A stretch of 7,667 nt of DNA, taken from the NCBI GenBank assembly GCA_019418525.1, contig DYBS01000098.1, forward strand, positions 1 through 7,667, given 5' to 3'. The position numbers and the translations under genes are program-made. Shown here piece by piece: positions 1 through 6,165 of the stretch. The notes under the pieces are model-generated. The model saw nothing but the letters and a program-made list of their open reading frames with translations. It had not been told where the DNA came from and ran no database searches. The stretch comes from Clostridiales bacterium (GTDB lineage Bacteria; Bacillota; Clostridia; Oscillospirales; Oscillospiraceae). Numbering within the stretch: the first letter of the stretch is position 1; each line of letters starts with the position of its first letter.

Positions 1-173
1 GTATTTTCCTATAATACCGCTGTTTTCACACACTTTCTTTTTGAAATTTCAATAAAGCTGGATTCGACAAACCGTCTATTTTCTTAAAAAAATTCTAAAA
101 TGTCCAGAAAGTGTTGTTCAGGCCTAAAGTCAAGTACATTTTTCGTGCAAGATCCCTGTAAATGTAAGCGTGT
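1..173. other. AT-rich upstream control region, no gene seen
   Basis: No convincing coding region is visible here, and base composition is clearly more AT-rich than in the genes that follow. Two dyads stand out. One is a perfect 12-bp palindrome, TTGAAATTTCAA, at 41-52. The other is a 7-bp inverted repeat, TACATTT at 135-141 and AAATGTA at 160-166, just upstream of the promoter. Either could be a regulator site for the transporter operon, but short dyads arise easily by chance in AT-rich DNA. The window starts inside this region, so an upstream gene or its terminator may lie just outside. Confidence 0.5.
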
Positions 174-202
174 TGGACAGAAAACGGTACAATTGATATA
201 AT
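174..202 (+). promoter_or_regulatory. Sigma-A-type promoter of the transporter operon
   Basis: The -35 element is TGGACA at 174-179 (five of six match TTGACA). After a 17-bp spacer comes a perfect TATAAT at 197-202. It is preceded by TG at 194-195, giving an extended -10 (TGaTATAAT). Transcription would start near 209, leaving a leader of about 42 nt before the binding-protein gene. Position, spacing and orientation all fit a strong housekeeping promoter driving 251-5753. Promoter activity is inferred from sequence only. Confidence 0.8.
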
Positions 203-250
203 AAGGCCCCAAAATCCAACCAACCGACGAATGACAGAAAGGATGACACC

Positions 251-1843
251 ATGAGACTCATTCCTCTCACCCGCATTGCCGCGCTGACTTTGAGCACGGC
301 CATGCTGCTGACCGCCTGCGGCGGTCCGTCCTCCAGCTCTCCCGAGCCCAACACCTCCCAGGTGCCCACGGATTCCACGCAGCCCGTCTCCTACAAGAGT
401 GAGCTGAACATCGGCATTGCCGCCAATCCCCCCTCTCTGGACCCTCATGGCATCAACTCCAACATCGTGGGCGGCATTGGCATGCACATCTATGAGCCCC
501 TGTTCTCTCTCAACGCCAACTACGAGGTGGAGCCCGTCCTGGCCGAGGACTACACCGTCAGCGATGACGGCCTGGTATACACCATCAAGCTGCGTCAGGG
601 CGTGAAATTCCACAACGGCCAGGAGATGACCGCCGATGACGTGGTGGCCTCCATGAACCTGTGGCTGGAGCGCTGCTCCAAGGCCGAGCTCATCAGCGGC
701 TCCACCTTCGCCAAGGTGGACGACTACACCGTCACCCTCACCGTGCCGGAGGCCTCCTCCGACATCATCATGGTCCTGGCCGCCCCCATCCAGTTCGCCG
801 CCATCTATCCCAAGTCGGTGGCGGAGGCCGCCGGTCCCGACGGCGTCACCGAGTACATCGGTACCGGCCCTTACCAGCTCTCGGAGTGGAAGCAGGACCA
901 GTATGTAAAGCTCACCCGTTTTGCCGACTACCAGTCCCCCGCGGGCGAGTCCAGCGGCCTGGTCGGCGAGAAGAGCGCCGCCACGGAGACCATCTACTTC
1001 CGTGTGGTGGCCGACAACGCCACCCGGGTGGCTGGACTCCAGACCGGCCAGTATGACATCATCGAGGACCTGCCCCTGGAGCGCTATGAAGAGCTCGCCT
1101 CCGACAGCAGCCTGGTGATGGATGTGGAGACCGGCGGCACCCTGAACCTGTTCTTCAACACCACCCAGGGGCCTCTGGCCAACCAGACCCTGCGCCAGGC
1201 TGTGCTGGCCGCTCTCAACTGCGATGACATCCTGCTGGCGGCCTACGGCGACCCCAACCTGTACACACTGAATCCCGGCTGGTGCCCGCCGGATGACGCG
1301 GTATGGGGCAGCGACGCCGGCAGCGAGTACTACAACCAGAACAATGTGGAGAAGGCCAAGGAGCTGCTGACCGAGGCAGGCTACAACAACGAGCCCATCG
1401 TCCTGGTCACCACCCCCGATTACAGCGAGATGTACAACGCCACTCTGGTGGTGCAGGACCAGCTGAAGCAGGCCGGCATCAACGCCGAGGTGGAGCAGTA
1501 CGACTTCACCACCTTCATGGAGCACCGCTCCGACCCGGCCCAGTTCGACCTCTTCATCACCAGCAACTCCTATAACCCCCTGCCGGTGCAGCTCTCGGTG
1601 CTGAGCCAGGCCTGGGCCGGGCTGGACGCCCCGGAGGTCAGCGAGGGCATCGCCGCTATCCGCTCCGCCGCCACCACCGAGGAGGCCTCTGCCGCCTGGG
1701 ATCAGCTGCAGGGCTTCCTCTATGAGTACGGCGCCGCCACCGTGCTGGGCCACTACACCGGCGTATACGGCCTGCGCAGCGGTGTGGAGGGCTTCGACTA
1801 TCTGCGCTATCCCATCTACTGGAACGTGAAGGTTCCCGCATAA
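251..1843 (+). CDS. Peptide/nickel-family ABC transporter substrate-binding lipoprotein (SBP family 5)
   Basis: This 530-residue protein is the extracellular receptor of the importer: it captures the ligand and delivers it to the permease pair. Residues 1-22 form a lipoprotein signal peptide with lipobox LTAC, so Cys23 should be lipidated after cleavage by signal peptidase II. A Ser/Pro/Thr-rich tether of about 27 residues follows. The mature domain shows family-5 hallmarks: NPPSLDPHG near 59-67, the YTIKLRQGVKFHNGQ block at 110-124, ADDVV at 128-132, GTGPYQL at 204-210 and FFNT plus LRQAVLAALN at 301-323. Length is normal for the family. The ATG at 251 is preceded by AAAGGA with about 8 nt spacing and opens directly into the signal peptide. 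It is the first gene of the operon and is followed by a hairpin. The ligand cannot be read from sequence; short peptides or N-acylated amino acids are plausible, while nickel, glutathione or other family ligands are not excluded. Confidence 0.95.
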   Translation: MRLIPLTRIAALTLSTAMLLTACGGPSSSSPEPNTSQVPTDSTQPVSYKSELNIGIAANPPSLDPHGINSNIVGGIGMHIYEPLFSLNANYEVEPVLAEDYTVSDDGLVYTIKLRQGVKFHNGQEMTADDVVASMNLWLERCSKAELISGSTFAKVDDYTVTLTVPEASSDIIMVLAAPIQFAAIYPKSVAEAAGPDGVTEYIGTGPYQLSEWKQDQYVKLTRFADYQSPAGESSGLVGEKSAATETIYFRVVADNATRVAGLQTGQYDIIEDLPLERYEELASDSSLVMDVETGGTLNLFFNTTQGPLANQTLRQAVLAALNCDDILLAAYGDPNLYTLNPGWCPPDDAVWGSDAGSEYYNQNNVEKAKELLTEAGYNNEPIVLVTTPDYSEMYNATLVVQDQLKQAGINAEVEQYDFTTFMEHRSDPAQFDLFITSNSYNPLPVQLSVLSQAWAGLDAPEVSEGIAAIRSAATTEEASAAWDQLQGFLYEYGAATVLGHYTGVYGLRSGVEGFDYLRYPIYWNVKVPA

Positions 1844-1857
1844 CCGCACAACCATGG

Positions 1858-1885
1858 GCGGCGGGGTGCGTCCGCACCCCGCCGC
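1858..1885 (+). terminator. Intercistronic hairpin after the binding-protein gene (attenuator or mRNA stabiliser)
   Basis: A perfect 13-bp GC-rich inverted repeat pairs 1858-1870 with 1873-1885 across a 2-nt centre; in RNA the closing pair would open to give a 4-nt loop. It starts 15 nt after the stop codon and is followed by ATTTCGATTTC, only a weak U-rich stretch. The next gene has its own ribosome binding site 17 nt further on and no recognisable promoter. This suggests partial termination or protection of the upstream message from 3' exonucleases, either of which would raise the receptor above the membrane components. Confidence 0.75.
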
Positions 1886-1918
1886 ATTTCGATTTCAAGC
1901 GCAAAGGGGTAACGCCAT

Positions 1919-2869
1919 ATGCTGTCCTACATCCTCAAACGCATCCTCTCCCTGATCCCGGTGATGTTCGTAGTTTCGGTGGTCATCTTCCTGGTGGTCT
2001 ACCTCATTCCCGGCGGCCCAGCCACCGCCATGCTGGGCCTGGAGGCCTCTGCCGAGCAGATCGCCGAGCTCAACGCCCAGCTGGGCTTTGACCGGCCCTT
2101 CCTGGTTCAGTATGCTGACTGGCTCGCTGGGGTATTCCGGGGCGACTGGGGACAGTCTTACTTTTTAGACATGCCGGTGCTCTCCGCCATCGCCGAGTAC
2201 TTCGGTCCCACCCTGAGCCTGGCGGTGCTGGCCCAGCTCTTCTCTCTGGTACTGGCCATCCCCATGGGCATGCTGGCCGCCTACAAGCGTGGCACCGCCG
2301 TGGACCTGACCACCGTGTCCCTCTCCCTGCTGGGCACCGCGATCCCCGGATTCCTGCTGAGCATGTTCCTCATGCTCTTTTTCGGCGTGTATCTGAAGTG
2401 GCTGCCGGTGGCTGGCTACGCCCCCCTGAGCCAGGGTCTATGGCAGCATCTGCGCTACCTCATCCTGCCCGCCCTCTCCCTGGGCGTGGTGCAGGCGGCC
2501 TACATCACCCGCATGACCCGCTCGGCCCTGCTGGACGTGCTCTATATGAACTACATCCGCACCGCCCGGGCCAAGGGCCTGCGGGAGAGCGCCGTCCTCT
2601 TCAGCCAGGCTCTCAAGAACGCCGCCCCCACCATTCTCACCGTGGTGGGCCAGTCCTTCGGCAGCCTGGTCACCGGCACCATCGTCACCGAGACCATCTT
2701 CAACATCCCCGGCCTGGGGATGCTCACCATGAGCTCCATCAACCAGCGGGACGTGTTCGTCATCCAGGGCGTGGTCCTCTTTGTCACCCTGGTGTATGTG
2801 CTGGTCAATCTGGTGGTGGACATCCTGTACGGTCTGGTGGACCCCCGCATCCAGCTGGGGCGGAAGTAA
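1919..2869 (+). CDS. dppB: ABC transporter permease, DppB/OppB family
   Basis: This 316-residue integral membrane protein is one half of the translocation channel, pairing with the product of the next gene. The topology matches DppB: a first membrane segment near 9-30, an extracytoplasmic region around 31-95, then five more hydrophobic segments near 98-120, 134-158, 178-196, 236-258 and 281-306. The cytoplasmic EAA-type loop that docks on the ATPases is visible at about 212-232 (NYIRTARAKGL and following), and the C-terminus has the family ending DILYGLVDPRI. Length is typical. The ATG at 1919 has AAAGGGG at 1903-1909, 9 nt upstream. It lies 75 nt after the binding-protein gene, across the hairpin. 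The dpp name denotes family and gene order; the true substrate class is unknown. Confidence 0.93.
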   Translation: MLSYILKRILSLIPVMFVVSVVIFLVVYLIPGGPATAMLGLEASAEQIAELNAQLGFDRPFLVQYADWLAGVFRGDWGQSYFLDMPVLSAIAEYFGPTLSLAVLAQLFSLVLAIPMGMLAAYKRGTAVDLTTVSLSLLGTAIPGFLLSMFLMLFFGVYLKWLPVAGYAPLSQGLWQHLRYLILPALSLGVVQAAYITRMTRSALLDVLYMNYIRTARAKGLRESAVLFSQALKNAAPTILTVVGQSFGSLVTGTIVTETIFNIPGLGMLTMSSINQRDVFVIQGVVLFVTLVYVLVNLVVDILYGLVDPRIQLGRK

Positions 2870-2874
2870 GGAGG
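2868..2874 (+). promoter_or_regulatory. Ribosome binding site that fixes the start of the second permease
   Basis: AAGGAGG overlaps the TAA stop codon of the preceding permease gene and lies 7 nt before the ATG at 2882. An in-frame GTG at 2876 would start inside the purine-rich tract itself, too close to use this site, so the ATG is the better start. The overlap of stop codon and ribosome binding site favours translational coupling of the two permeases. Confidence 0.85.
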
Positions 2875-2881
2875 GGTGGAA

Positions 2882-3775
2882 ATGTCAAAACGTACCCATG
2901 CCCCCGCCGTGGGGGCGGCCATCGTCCGGGAGCAGAAACAGCTGCGCCGGGAGCGGCTGCTGTCCAATCCGGGGCTGATGTTCGGCGCGGTGGTCTTTGC
3001 CGTCATCGTGCTGTGTGCCCTCATCATCCCGGCGGTGAGCCCGGTGGACCCCGACGCCACCAACGTCCCCCAGCGCCTTCAGCCCCCCAGCCTGGAGCAC
3101 CTCTTCGGCACCGACGAGTTTGGCCGGGACCTCTTTACCCGGGTGCTCTACGGCGCCCGGTCCTCTCTCATGGTGGGGGGCGCCGTGGCGGTGTTCTCCT
3201 GCCTGCTGGGCACCGTTATCGGCATCTATGCCAGCTATTTTAAAATCTTGGACCACATCCTCATGCGCATCTGTGACGGCCTTATCGCCATCCCCGGTAT
3301 TCTGCTGGCCATCGCCCTCATGGCGGCGCTGGGGGCCACCAACTGGAATGTGATCCTGGCCCTGACCATCGTCTACACCCCCAGCGTGGCCCGGGTGGTG
3401 CGCTCCAGCGCCCTGGTCACCCGGGAGCAGACCTATGTGGAGGCCGCCAAGGTCCAGGGGGCCGGCAGCGGGCGCATTCTGTGGAAGCTCATCCTGCCCA
3501 GCGTCATCTCCCCCCTCACAGTGCAGGCCTCCTTCATCTTCGCCCAGGCCATCCTGTCCGAGGCCTCCCTCAGCTTCCTGGGGGCCGGTATCCCCGCCCC
3601 CGCCGCCAGCTGGGGCAATATCTTACAGGCCAGCAAGCAGGTGCTCCAGAAGGCGCCCTGGACGGTGATCTTCCCCGGCGGGGCGGTGATCCTGTGCGTA
3701 CTCAGTCTGAATTTGCTGGGCGACGGCCTGCGGGACTATCTGGACCCGCGCACGGCAGGGAGGCGGAAGAAATGA
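2882..3775 (+). CDS. dppC: ABC transporter permease, DppC/OppC family
   Basis: This 297-residue protein is the second channel subunit. A basic cytoplasmic N-terminus (about residues 1-30, RREQ/RRER-rich) of the OppC-N type precedes membrane segment 1 near 32-52. The diagnostic DppC block HLFGTDEFGRDLF lies at 73-85, followed by YGARSSL at 90-96. Further hydrophobic segments lie near 97-119, 133-152, 155-173, 212-232 and 262-280. The EAA coupling loop is at 185-207 (YVEAAKVQGAG...ILPS), and EASLSFLGAGIP (227-238) and the ending LLGDGLRDYLDPR (278-290) are family signatures. The gene starts 12 nt after the preceding stop codon. Its TGA overlaps the ATG of the next gene in an ATGA, which implies coupled translation of permease and ATPase. 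Confidence 0.93.
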   Translation: MSKRTHAPAVGAAIVREQKQLRRERLLSNPGLMFGAVVFAVIVLCALIIPAVSPVDPDATNVPQRLQPPSLEHLFGTDEFGRDLFTRVLYGARSSLMVGGAVAVFSCLLGTVIGIYASYFKILDHILMRICDGLIAIPGILLAIALMAALGATNWNVILALTIVYTPSVARVVRSSALVTREQTYVEAAKVQGAGSGRILWKLILPSVISPLTVQASFIFAQAILSEASLSFLGAGIPAPAASWGNILQASKQVLQKAPWTVIFPGGAVILCVLSLNLLGDGLRDYLDPRTAGRRKK

Positions 3776-4788
3776 CAGAGAAAACCAATCAGACCCCGCT
3801 GCTGGAGATGGAGGACTTCCGGGTCCTCTTCCCCGGCCGGAAGGGGCCCCTCCCCGCAGTGGACGGGGTGGACCTGACCCTCTATCCCGGCGAGATCGTG
3901 GGGGTGGTGGGGGAGTCCGGCTCGGGCAAGAGCGTCATGTCTCAGTCCATCCTCCGGCTGCGGGAATATGAGTCCGCCGTGACCTATGAGGGCTCCATCC
4001 GCTTCGAGGGGCAGGACCTTCTGAAACTCCCCCTGTCCGCCCTGCGGCGCATCCGGGGCAACCGCATCTCGGTGATCTTCCAGGACCCCCTCACCTCCCT
4101 GAGCCCGGTCCACACCGTGCGCAAGCAGATCGGGGAGGTGCTGCGCCTGCACAAGCACCTCTCCAAAAAGGACGCCGACACCCGCAGCGCCGAGCTGCTG
4201 GGCCTGGTGGGTATCCCCGACCCGGAGCGGTGCCTGCGCCAGTACCCCTATGAGCTCTCCGGCGGCATGCAGCAGCGGGTGATGATCGCCATGGCCCTGG
4301 CCTGCGAGCCTGCCCTTCTCATCGCCGACGAGCCCACCACCGCCCTGGACGTCACCATCCAGGAGCAGATCCTGGACCTGATTGCCCGGCTCAACCAGCA
4401 GTTGGGCATGTCGGTGCTCTTCATCACCCACGACCTGAGCGCCATGGCCCAGCTCTGTCACAGTGTGCGGGTGATGTATCTGGGTCAGATCGTGGAGGAA
4501 GCCGAGACCGAGGCGCTCTTCGCTAATCCCCTGCACCCCTACACTCAGGGGCTGCTCGCCTGTATCCCCCGGCTGGATGTGAAGCGTGGGGAACCTCTGC
4601 CGGTCATCGAGGGCACGGTCCCGCCCCTGTCGGCGGTGCCGGATGGGTGCCACTTCTGCACCCGCTGTCCCTATGCCGATGACCGCTGCCGCCGGAACGT
4701 CCCCCCCGCCTTTGAGGTGTCCCCCGGTCACCGGGTGAAGTGCTGGAAAAACGCCCCCGCCGGGGCAGGAGAGGAGGGAGCGCCATGA
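3772..4788 (+). CDS. dppD: ABC transporter ATP-binding protein, DppD/OppD family
   Basis: This 338-residue cytoplasmic ATPase is one of two that power the importer. All nucleotide-binding motifs are intact: Walker A GESGSGKS (47-54), Q-loop Gln104, signature LSGGM (162-166), Walker B LLIADEP (182-188) with catalytic Glu187, D-loop ALD (191-193) and switch His220. The C-terminal oligopeptide-transporter extension starts at HPYTQGLL (255-262). It contains Cys293, Cys299, Cys306 and Cys324, a spacing known in this family to bind a [4Fe-4S] cluster, plus an extra Cys296. The reading frame is open far upstream (to 3481), but that part lies inside the permease gene; the ATG at 3772 overlaps the permease stop codon and has AGGGAGG at 3757-3763, so it is preferred. 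The signature reads LSGGM rather than LSGGQ, a common variant in DppD proteins. Confidence 0.95.
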   Translation: MTEKTNQTPLLEMEDFRVLFPGRKGPLPAVDGVDLTLYPGEIVGVVGESGSGKSVMSQSILRLREYESAVTYEGSIRFEGQDLLKLPLSALRRIRGNRISVIFQDPLTSLSPVHTVRKQIGEVLRLHKHLSKKDADTRSAELLGLVGIPDPERCLRQYPYELSGGMQQRVMIAMALACEPALLIADEPTTALDVTIQEQILDLIARLNQQLGMSVLFITHDLSAMAQLCHSVRVMYLGQIVEEAETEALFANPLHPYTQGLLACIPRLDVKRGEPLPVIEGTVPPLSAVPDGCHFCTRCPYADDRCRRNVPPAFEVSPGHRVKCWKNAPAGAGEEGAP

Positions 4789-5753
4789 GCACGCCCCTGC
4801 TGGAAGTCAAGGACCTGTGCAAACGCTACCCCATCTACGGCCCCCTGGGCAAGCTCTTTCCCCCGAAAACCCACATGAACGCCGTATCCGGCCTGTCCTT
4901 CTCCCTCTATGAGGGGGAGACCTACGGCCTGGTGGGGGAGTCCGGCTGCGGCAAGACCACCACCGGCCGGTGTATTCTGGGCCTCACCCATCCGGACGGC
5001 GGTGAGATCCAGTACCAGGGCCATGACCTGACCAAGCTCTCCGACCGGGAATTCCGCCCCCTGCGGCGGGATATCCAGCTGGTCTTTCAGGACCCACTCT
5101 CCTCCCTCAACCCCCGGCAGCGCATCGGCGCCCTGCTGGAGGAGCCCCTCATCATCCAGGGCGTGGGCGACGCGGACGCCCGCCGGGCCCGGGTACTGGT
5201 CATTCTGGAGAAGGTGGGGCTTTCCGAGGAGCACTACTTCCGCTACCCTCACGAGCTCTCCGGCGGCCAGGTCCAGCGCCTGGGCATCGCCCGGGCCCTC
5301 ATCATCGCGCCCAAGCTCATTGTCTGCGACGAGCCGGTGTCCGCCCTGGACGTGTCCATCCAGGCCCAGATCCTTAATATGCTCACCTCTTTACAGCGGG
5401 AGATGGGCCTCACCCTCCTCTTTATTTCCCACGACATGGGGGTGGTGCGCTATCTCTCCGACCGCATCGGCGTGATGTACCTGGGCTCTCTGGTGGAGGA
5501 GGCTCCCACCGACGCTCTCTTCGCCGATCCCCACCACCCCTATACCCAGGCCCTCTTCGCCTCCATCCCTGATCTCTCTAAGCGGGGCAAGACCCATGTG
5601 TCCCTGGGGGGCGAGCTGCCCGTGCGCACTGACGAATTCCAGGGGTGTGTATTCCACACCCGCTGCCCCTACGCTACCGACCGCTGCCGCCGGGAGGCTC
5701 CCGCCCTGCGGGAGGTGGCGCCCGGCCACAAGGTGGCCTGTCATCGACCCTGA
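4785..5753 (+). CDS. dppF: ABC transporter ATP-binding protein, DppF/OppF family
   Basis: This 322-residue protein is the second ATPase and should form a heterodimer with the preceding one. Motifs present are Walker A GESGCGKT (51-58), Q-loop Gln102 in VFQDPLSSLNP, signature LSGGQ (158-162), Walker B LIVCDEP (178-184) with Glu183, D-loop SALD (186-189) and switch His216. The N-terminal insertion between the first strand and Walker A (about 17-33, YGPLGKLFPPKTH) is typical of the F subunit. The C-terminal extension begins at HPYTQALF (251-258), with Cys288, Cys294, Cys301 and Cys319 in the iron-sulfur pattern. The ATG at 4785 overlaps the previous stop codon (ATGA) and has AGGAGGG at 4772-4778. 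A longer in-frame start at 4740 would lie within the upstream gene and lacks this spacing. It is the last gene of the operon. Whether it belongs with OppF, AppF or DppF cannot be settled by eye. Confidence 0.94.
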   Translation: MSTPLLEVKDLCKRYPIYGPLGKLFPPKTHMNAVSGLSFSLYEGETYGLVGESGCGKTTTGRCILGLTHPDGGEIQYQGHDLTKLSDREFRPLRRDIQLVFQDPLSSLNPRQRIGALLEEPLIIQGVGDADARRARVLVILEKVGLSEEHYFRYPHELSGGQVQRLGIARALIIAPKLIVCDEPVSALDVSIQAQILNMLTSLQREMGLTLLFISHDMGVVRYLSDRIGVMYLGSLVEEAPTDALFADPHHPYTQALFASIPDLSKRGKTHVSLGGELPVRTDEFQGCVFHTRCPYATDRCRREAPALREVAPGHKVACHRP

Positions 5754-5776
5754 CTGCCGCTGAACATCCATGACAA

Positions 5777-5808
5777 ATGGCCCCAATCCAAAGGCGGATT
5801 GGGGCCAT
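5777..5808 (+). terminator. Terminator-like hairpin at the end of the transporter operon
   Basis: A perfect 13-bp stem pairs 5777-5789 (starting ATGGCCCC) with 5796-5808 across a 6-nt loop, AAAGGC, 23 nt after the last ATPase gene. The following bases, CTCTGTCTGC, are pyrimidine-rich but not a clean U-tract, so intrinsic termination may be incomplete. Position at the end of the operon and stem quality support the call. Confidence 0.72.
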
Positions 5809-5882
5809 CTCTGTCTGCATGGGCTGTCTCCCGATTCTGCACACAAACCCCATCTATGCAGGAAAGAGCCCCCATAAATCGT

Positions 5883-5944
5883 ATATTTCCATGAAATATG
5901 CCGGAATTATAATTATTTTGAATAATATTTGACGGTCAAAATAT
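5883..5944. promoter_or_regulatory. Cluster of three dyads, candidate operators
   Basis: Three inverted repeats follow one another within 62 bp: ATATTTC-CAT-GAAATAT at 5883-5899 (perfect 7-bp arms), ATTATT-TTG-AATAAT at 5912-5926 (perfect 6-bp arms), and TTTGAC-G-GTCAAA at 5928-5940 (perfect 6-bp arms, extendable to 5925-5944 with one bulged base). The third contains the -35 element of the downstream promoter, so a protein bound there would block RNA polymerase. AT-rich DNA gives chance dyads, so regulator binding is only inferred. Confidence 0.4.
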
Positions 5945-5958
5945 AGCCGTTATATAGT
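5929..5958 (+). promoter_or_regulatory. Probable sigma-A promoter of the amidohydrolase gene
   Basis: The -35 element TTGACG (5929-5934) matches the consensus at five of six positions. Two overlapping -10 candidates follow: TATATA at 5951-5956 with a 16-bp spacer, or TATAGT at 5953-5958 with an 18-bp spacer. Transcription would begin near 5962-5966, about 120 nt before the coding region. It lies downstream of the operon terminator, so the amidohydrolase is likely a separate transcription unit. Confidence 0.65.
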
Positions 5959-6021
5959 AAATATTCGATTGCTTGTCTTTGCTGGTGTCTGTGGGACACC
6001 GCACACAAAAGGGAGAAGCGA

Positions 6022-6165
6022 ATGGATTCAAATCAACGGGACCAAGCGGTGGACAGGATGCCCCGCATACGAGGAGGAAACCCATGGTATTTCAGGCATC
6101 AGAGGTACAGGATTATGTGGTGGCTCAGCGCAGGCGCTTTCACACGCACCCGGAGCTGGGTCTGA
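6022..6165 (+). CDS. Possible short upstream reading frame overlapping the amidohydrolase start (doubtful)
   Basis: An ATG at 6022 has GGGAGAAG (6011-6018) in front of it and opens a 47-residue frame beginning MDSNQRDQAVDRMPR and ending at TGA 6163-6165. It runs in a different frame from the amidohydrolase and overlaps its first 82 bases. Only the first 20 or so codons lie outside the larger gene; the rest is Arg/Trp-rich in the manner of an out-of-frame shadow. It could act as a translated leader that modulates the downstream start, or it could be noise. No family resemblance is seen. Confidence 0.2.
   Translation: MDSNQRDQAVDRMPRIRGGNPWYFRHQRYRIMWWLSAGAFTRTRSWV
6072..6077 (+). promoter_or_regulatory. 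Ribosome binding site that fixes the amidohydrolase start
   Basis: A perfect AGGAGG lies 6 nt before the ATG at 6084. The frame is open back to a TTG at 5973, but that codon has no comparable site and would add 37 residues unlike any M20 N-terminus, so the ATG at 6084 is chosen. Confidence 0.9.

Larger units (their letters stand above)
5809..6083 (+). other. Non-coding spacer and leader of the amidohydrolase gene
   Basis: This gap has no convincing gene. From 5809 to about 5875 it is mixed-composition DNA with only imperfect inverted repeats. From about 5876 to 5970 it becomes strongly AT-rich and holds three dyads and a promoter. From about 5965 to 6083 it would be a transcribed leader with a small hairpin at 5984-6000 (GGTGTC, five bases, GACACC) and a possible short reading frame opening at 6022. 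No tRNA-like or riboswitch fold was recognised. Confidence 0.55.

Noticed and set aside
231..254. Seven-codon frame (MTERMTP) whose stop codon overlaps the receptor start codon
   Set aside because: No ribosome binding site lies before its ATG, and frames this short with ATGA overlap arise easily by chance.
95..1855. 586-codon open frame antisense to the binding-protein gene
   Set aside because: It is a GC-codon-bias shadow: the protein is Gly/Val/Leu/His-rich with no domain features, while the plus strand holds an unmistakable lipoprotein receptor.
2398..3243. 281-codon plus-strand frame spanning the junction of the two permeases
   Set aside because: Its Arg/Gly/Pro/His-rich product has no hydrophobic segments or motifs, and it overlaps two clear membrane proteins in other frames.
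3481..3771. N-terminal extension of the first ATPase
   Set aside because: The frame is open, but this stretch encodes the conserved end of the permease in another frame, and the ATG at 3772 has a proper ribosome binding site.
3736..4731. 331-codon open frame antisense to the first ATPase gene
   Set aside because: Same kind of shadow; the sense strand contains every ABC ATPase motif and the antisense product is low-complexity Gly/His/Leu-rich sequence.
5815..5871. Imperfect inverted repeats between the operon terminator and the AT-rich block
   Set aside because: The possible pairings (CTGCAT with ATGCAG, and GGGCTGTCTCC with a 9-of-11 partner) compete with each other and no single stable fold or known motif emerges.
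5973..6083. 37-residue N-terminal extension of the amidohydrolase from a TTG codon
   Set aside because: No matching ribosome binding site and no resemblance to the family; a perfect AGGAGG precedes the ATG at 6084.
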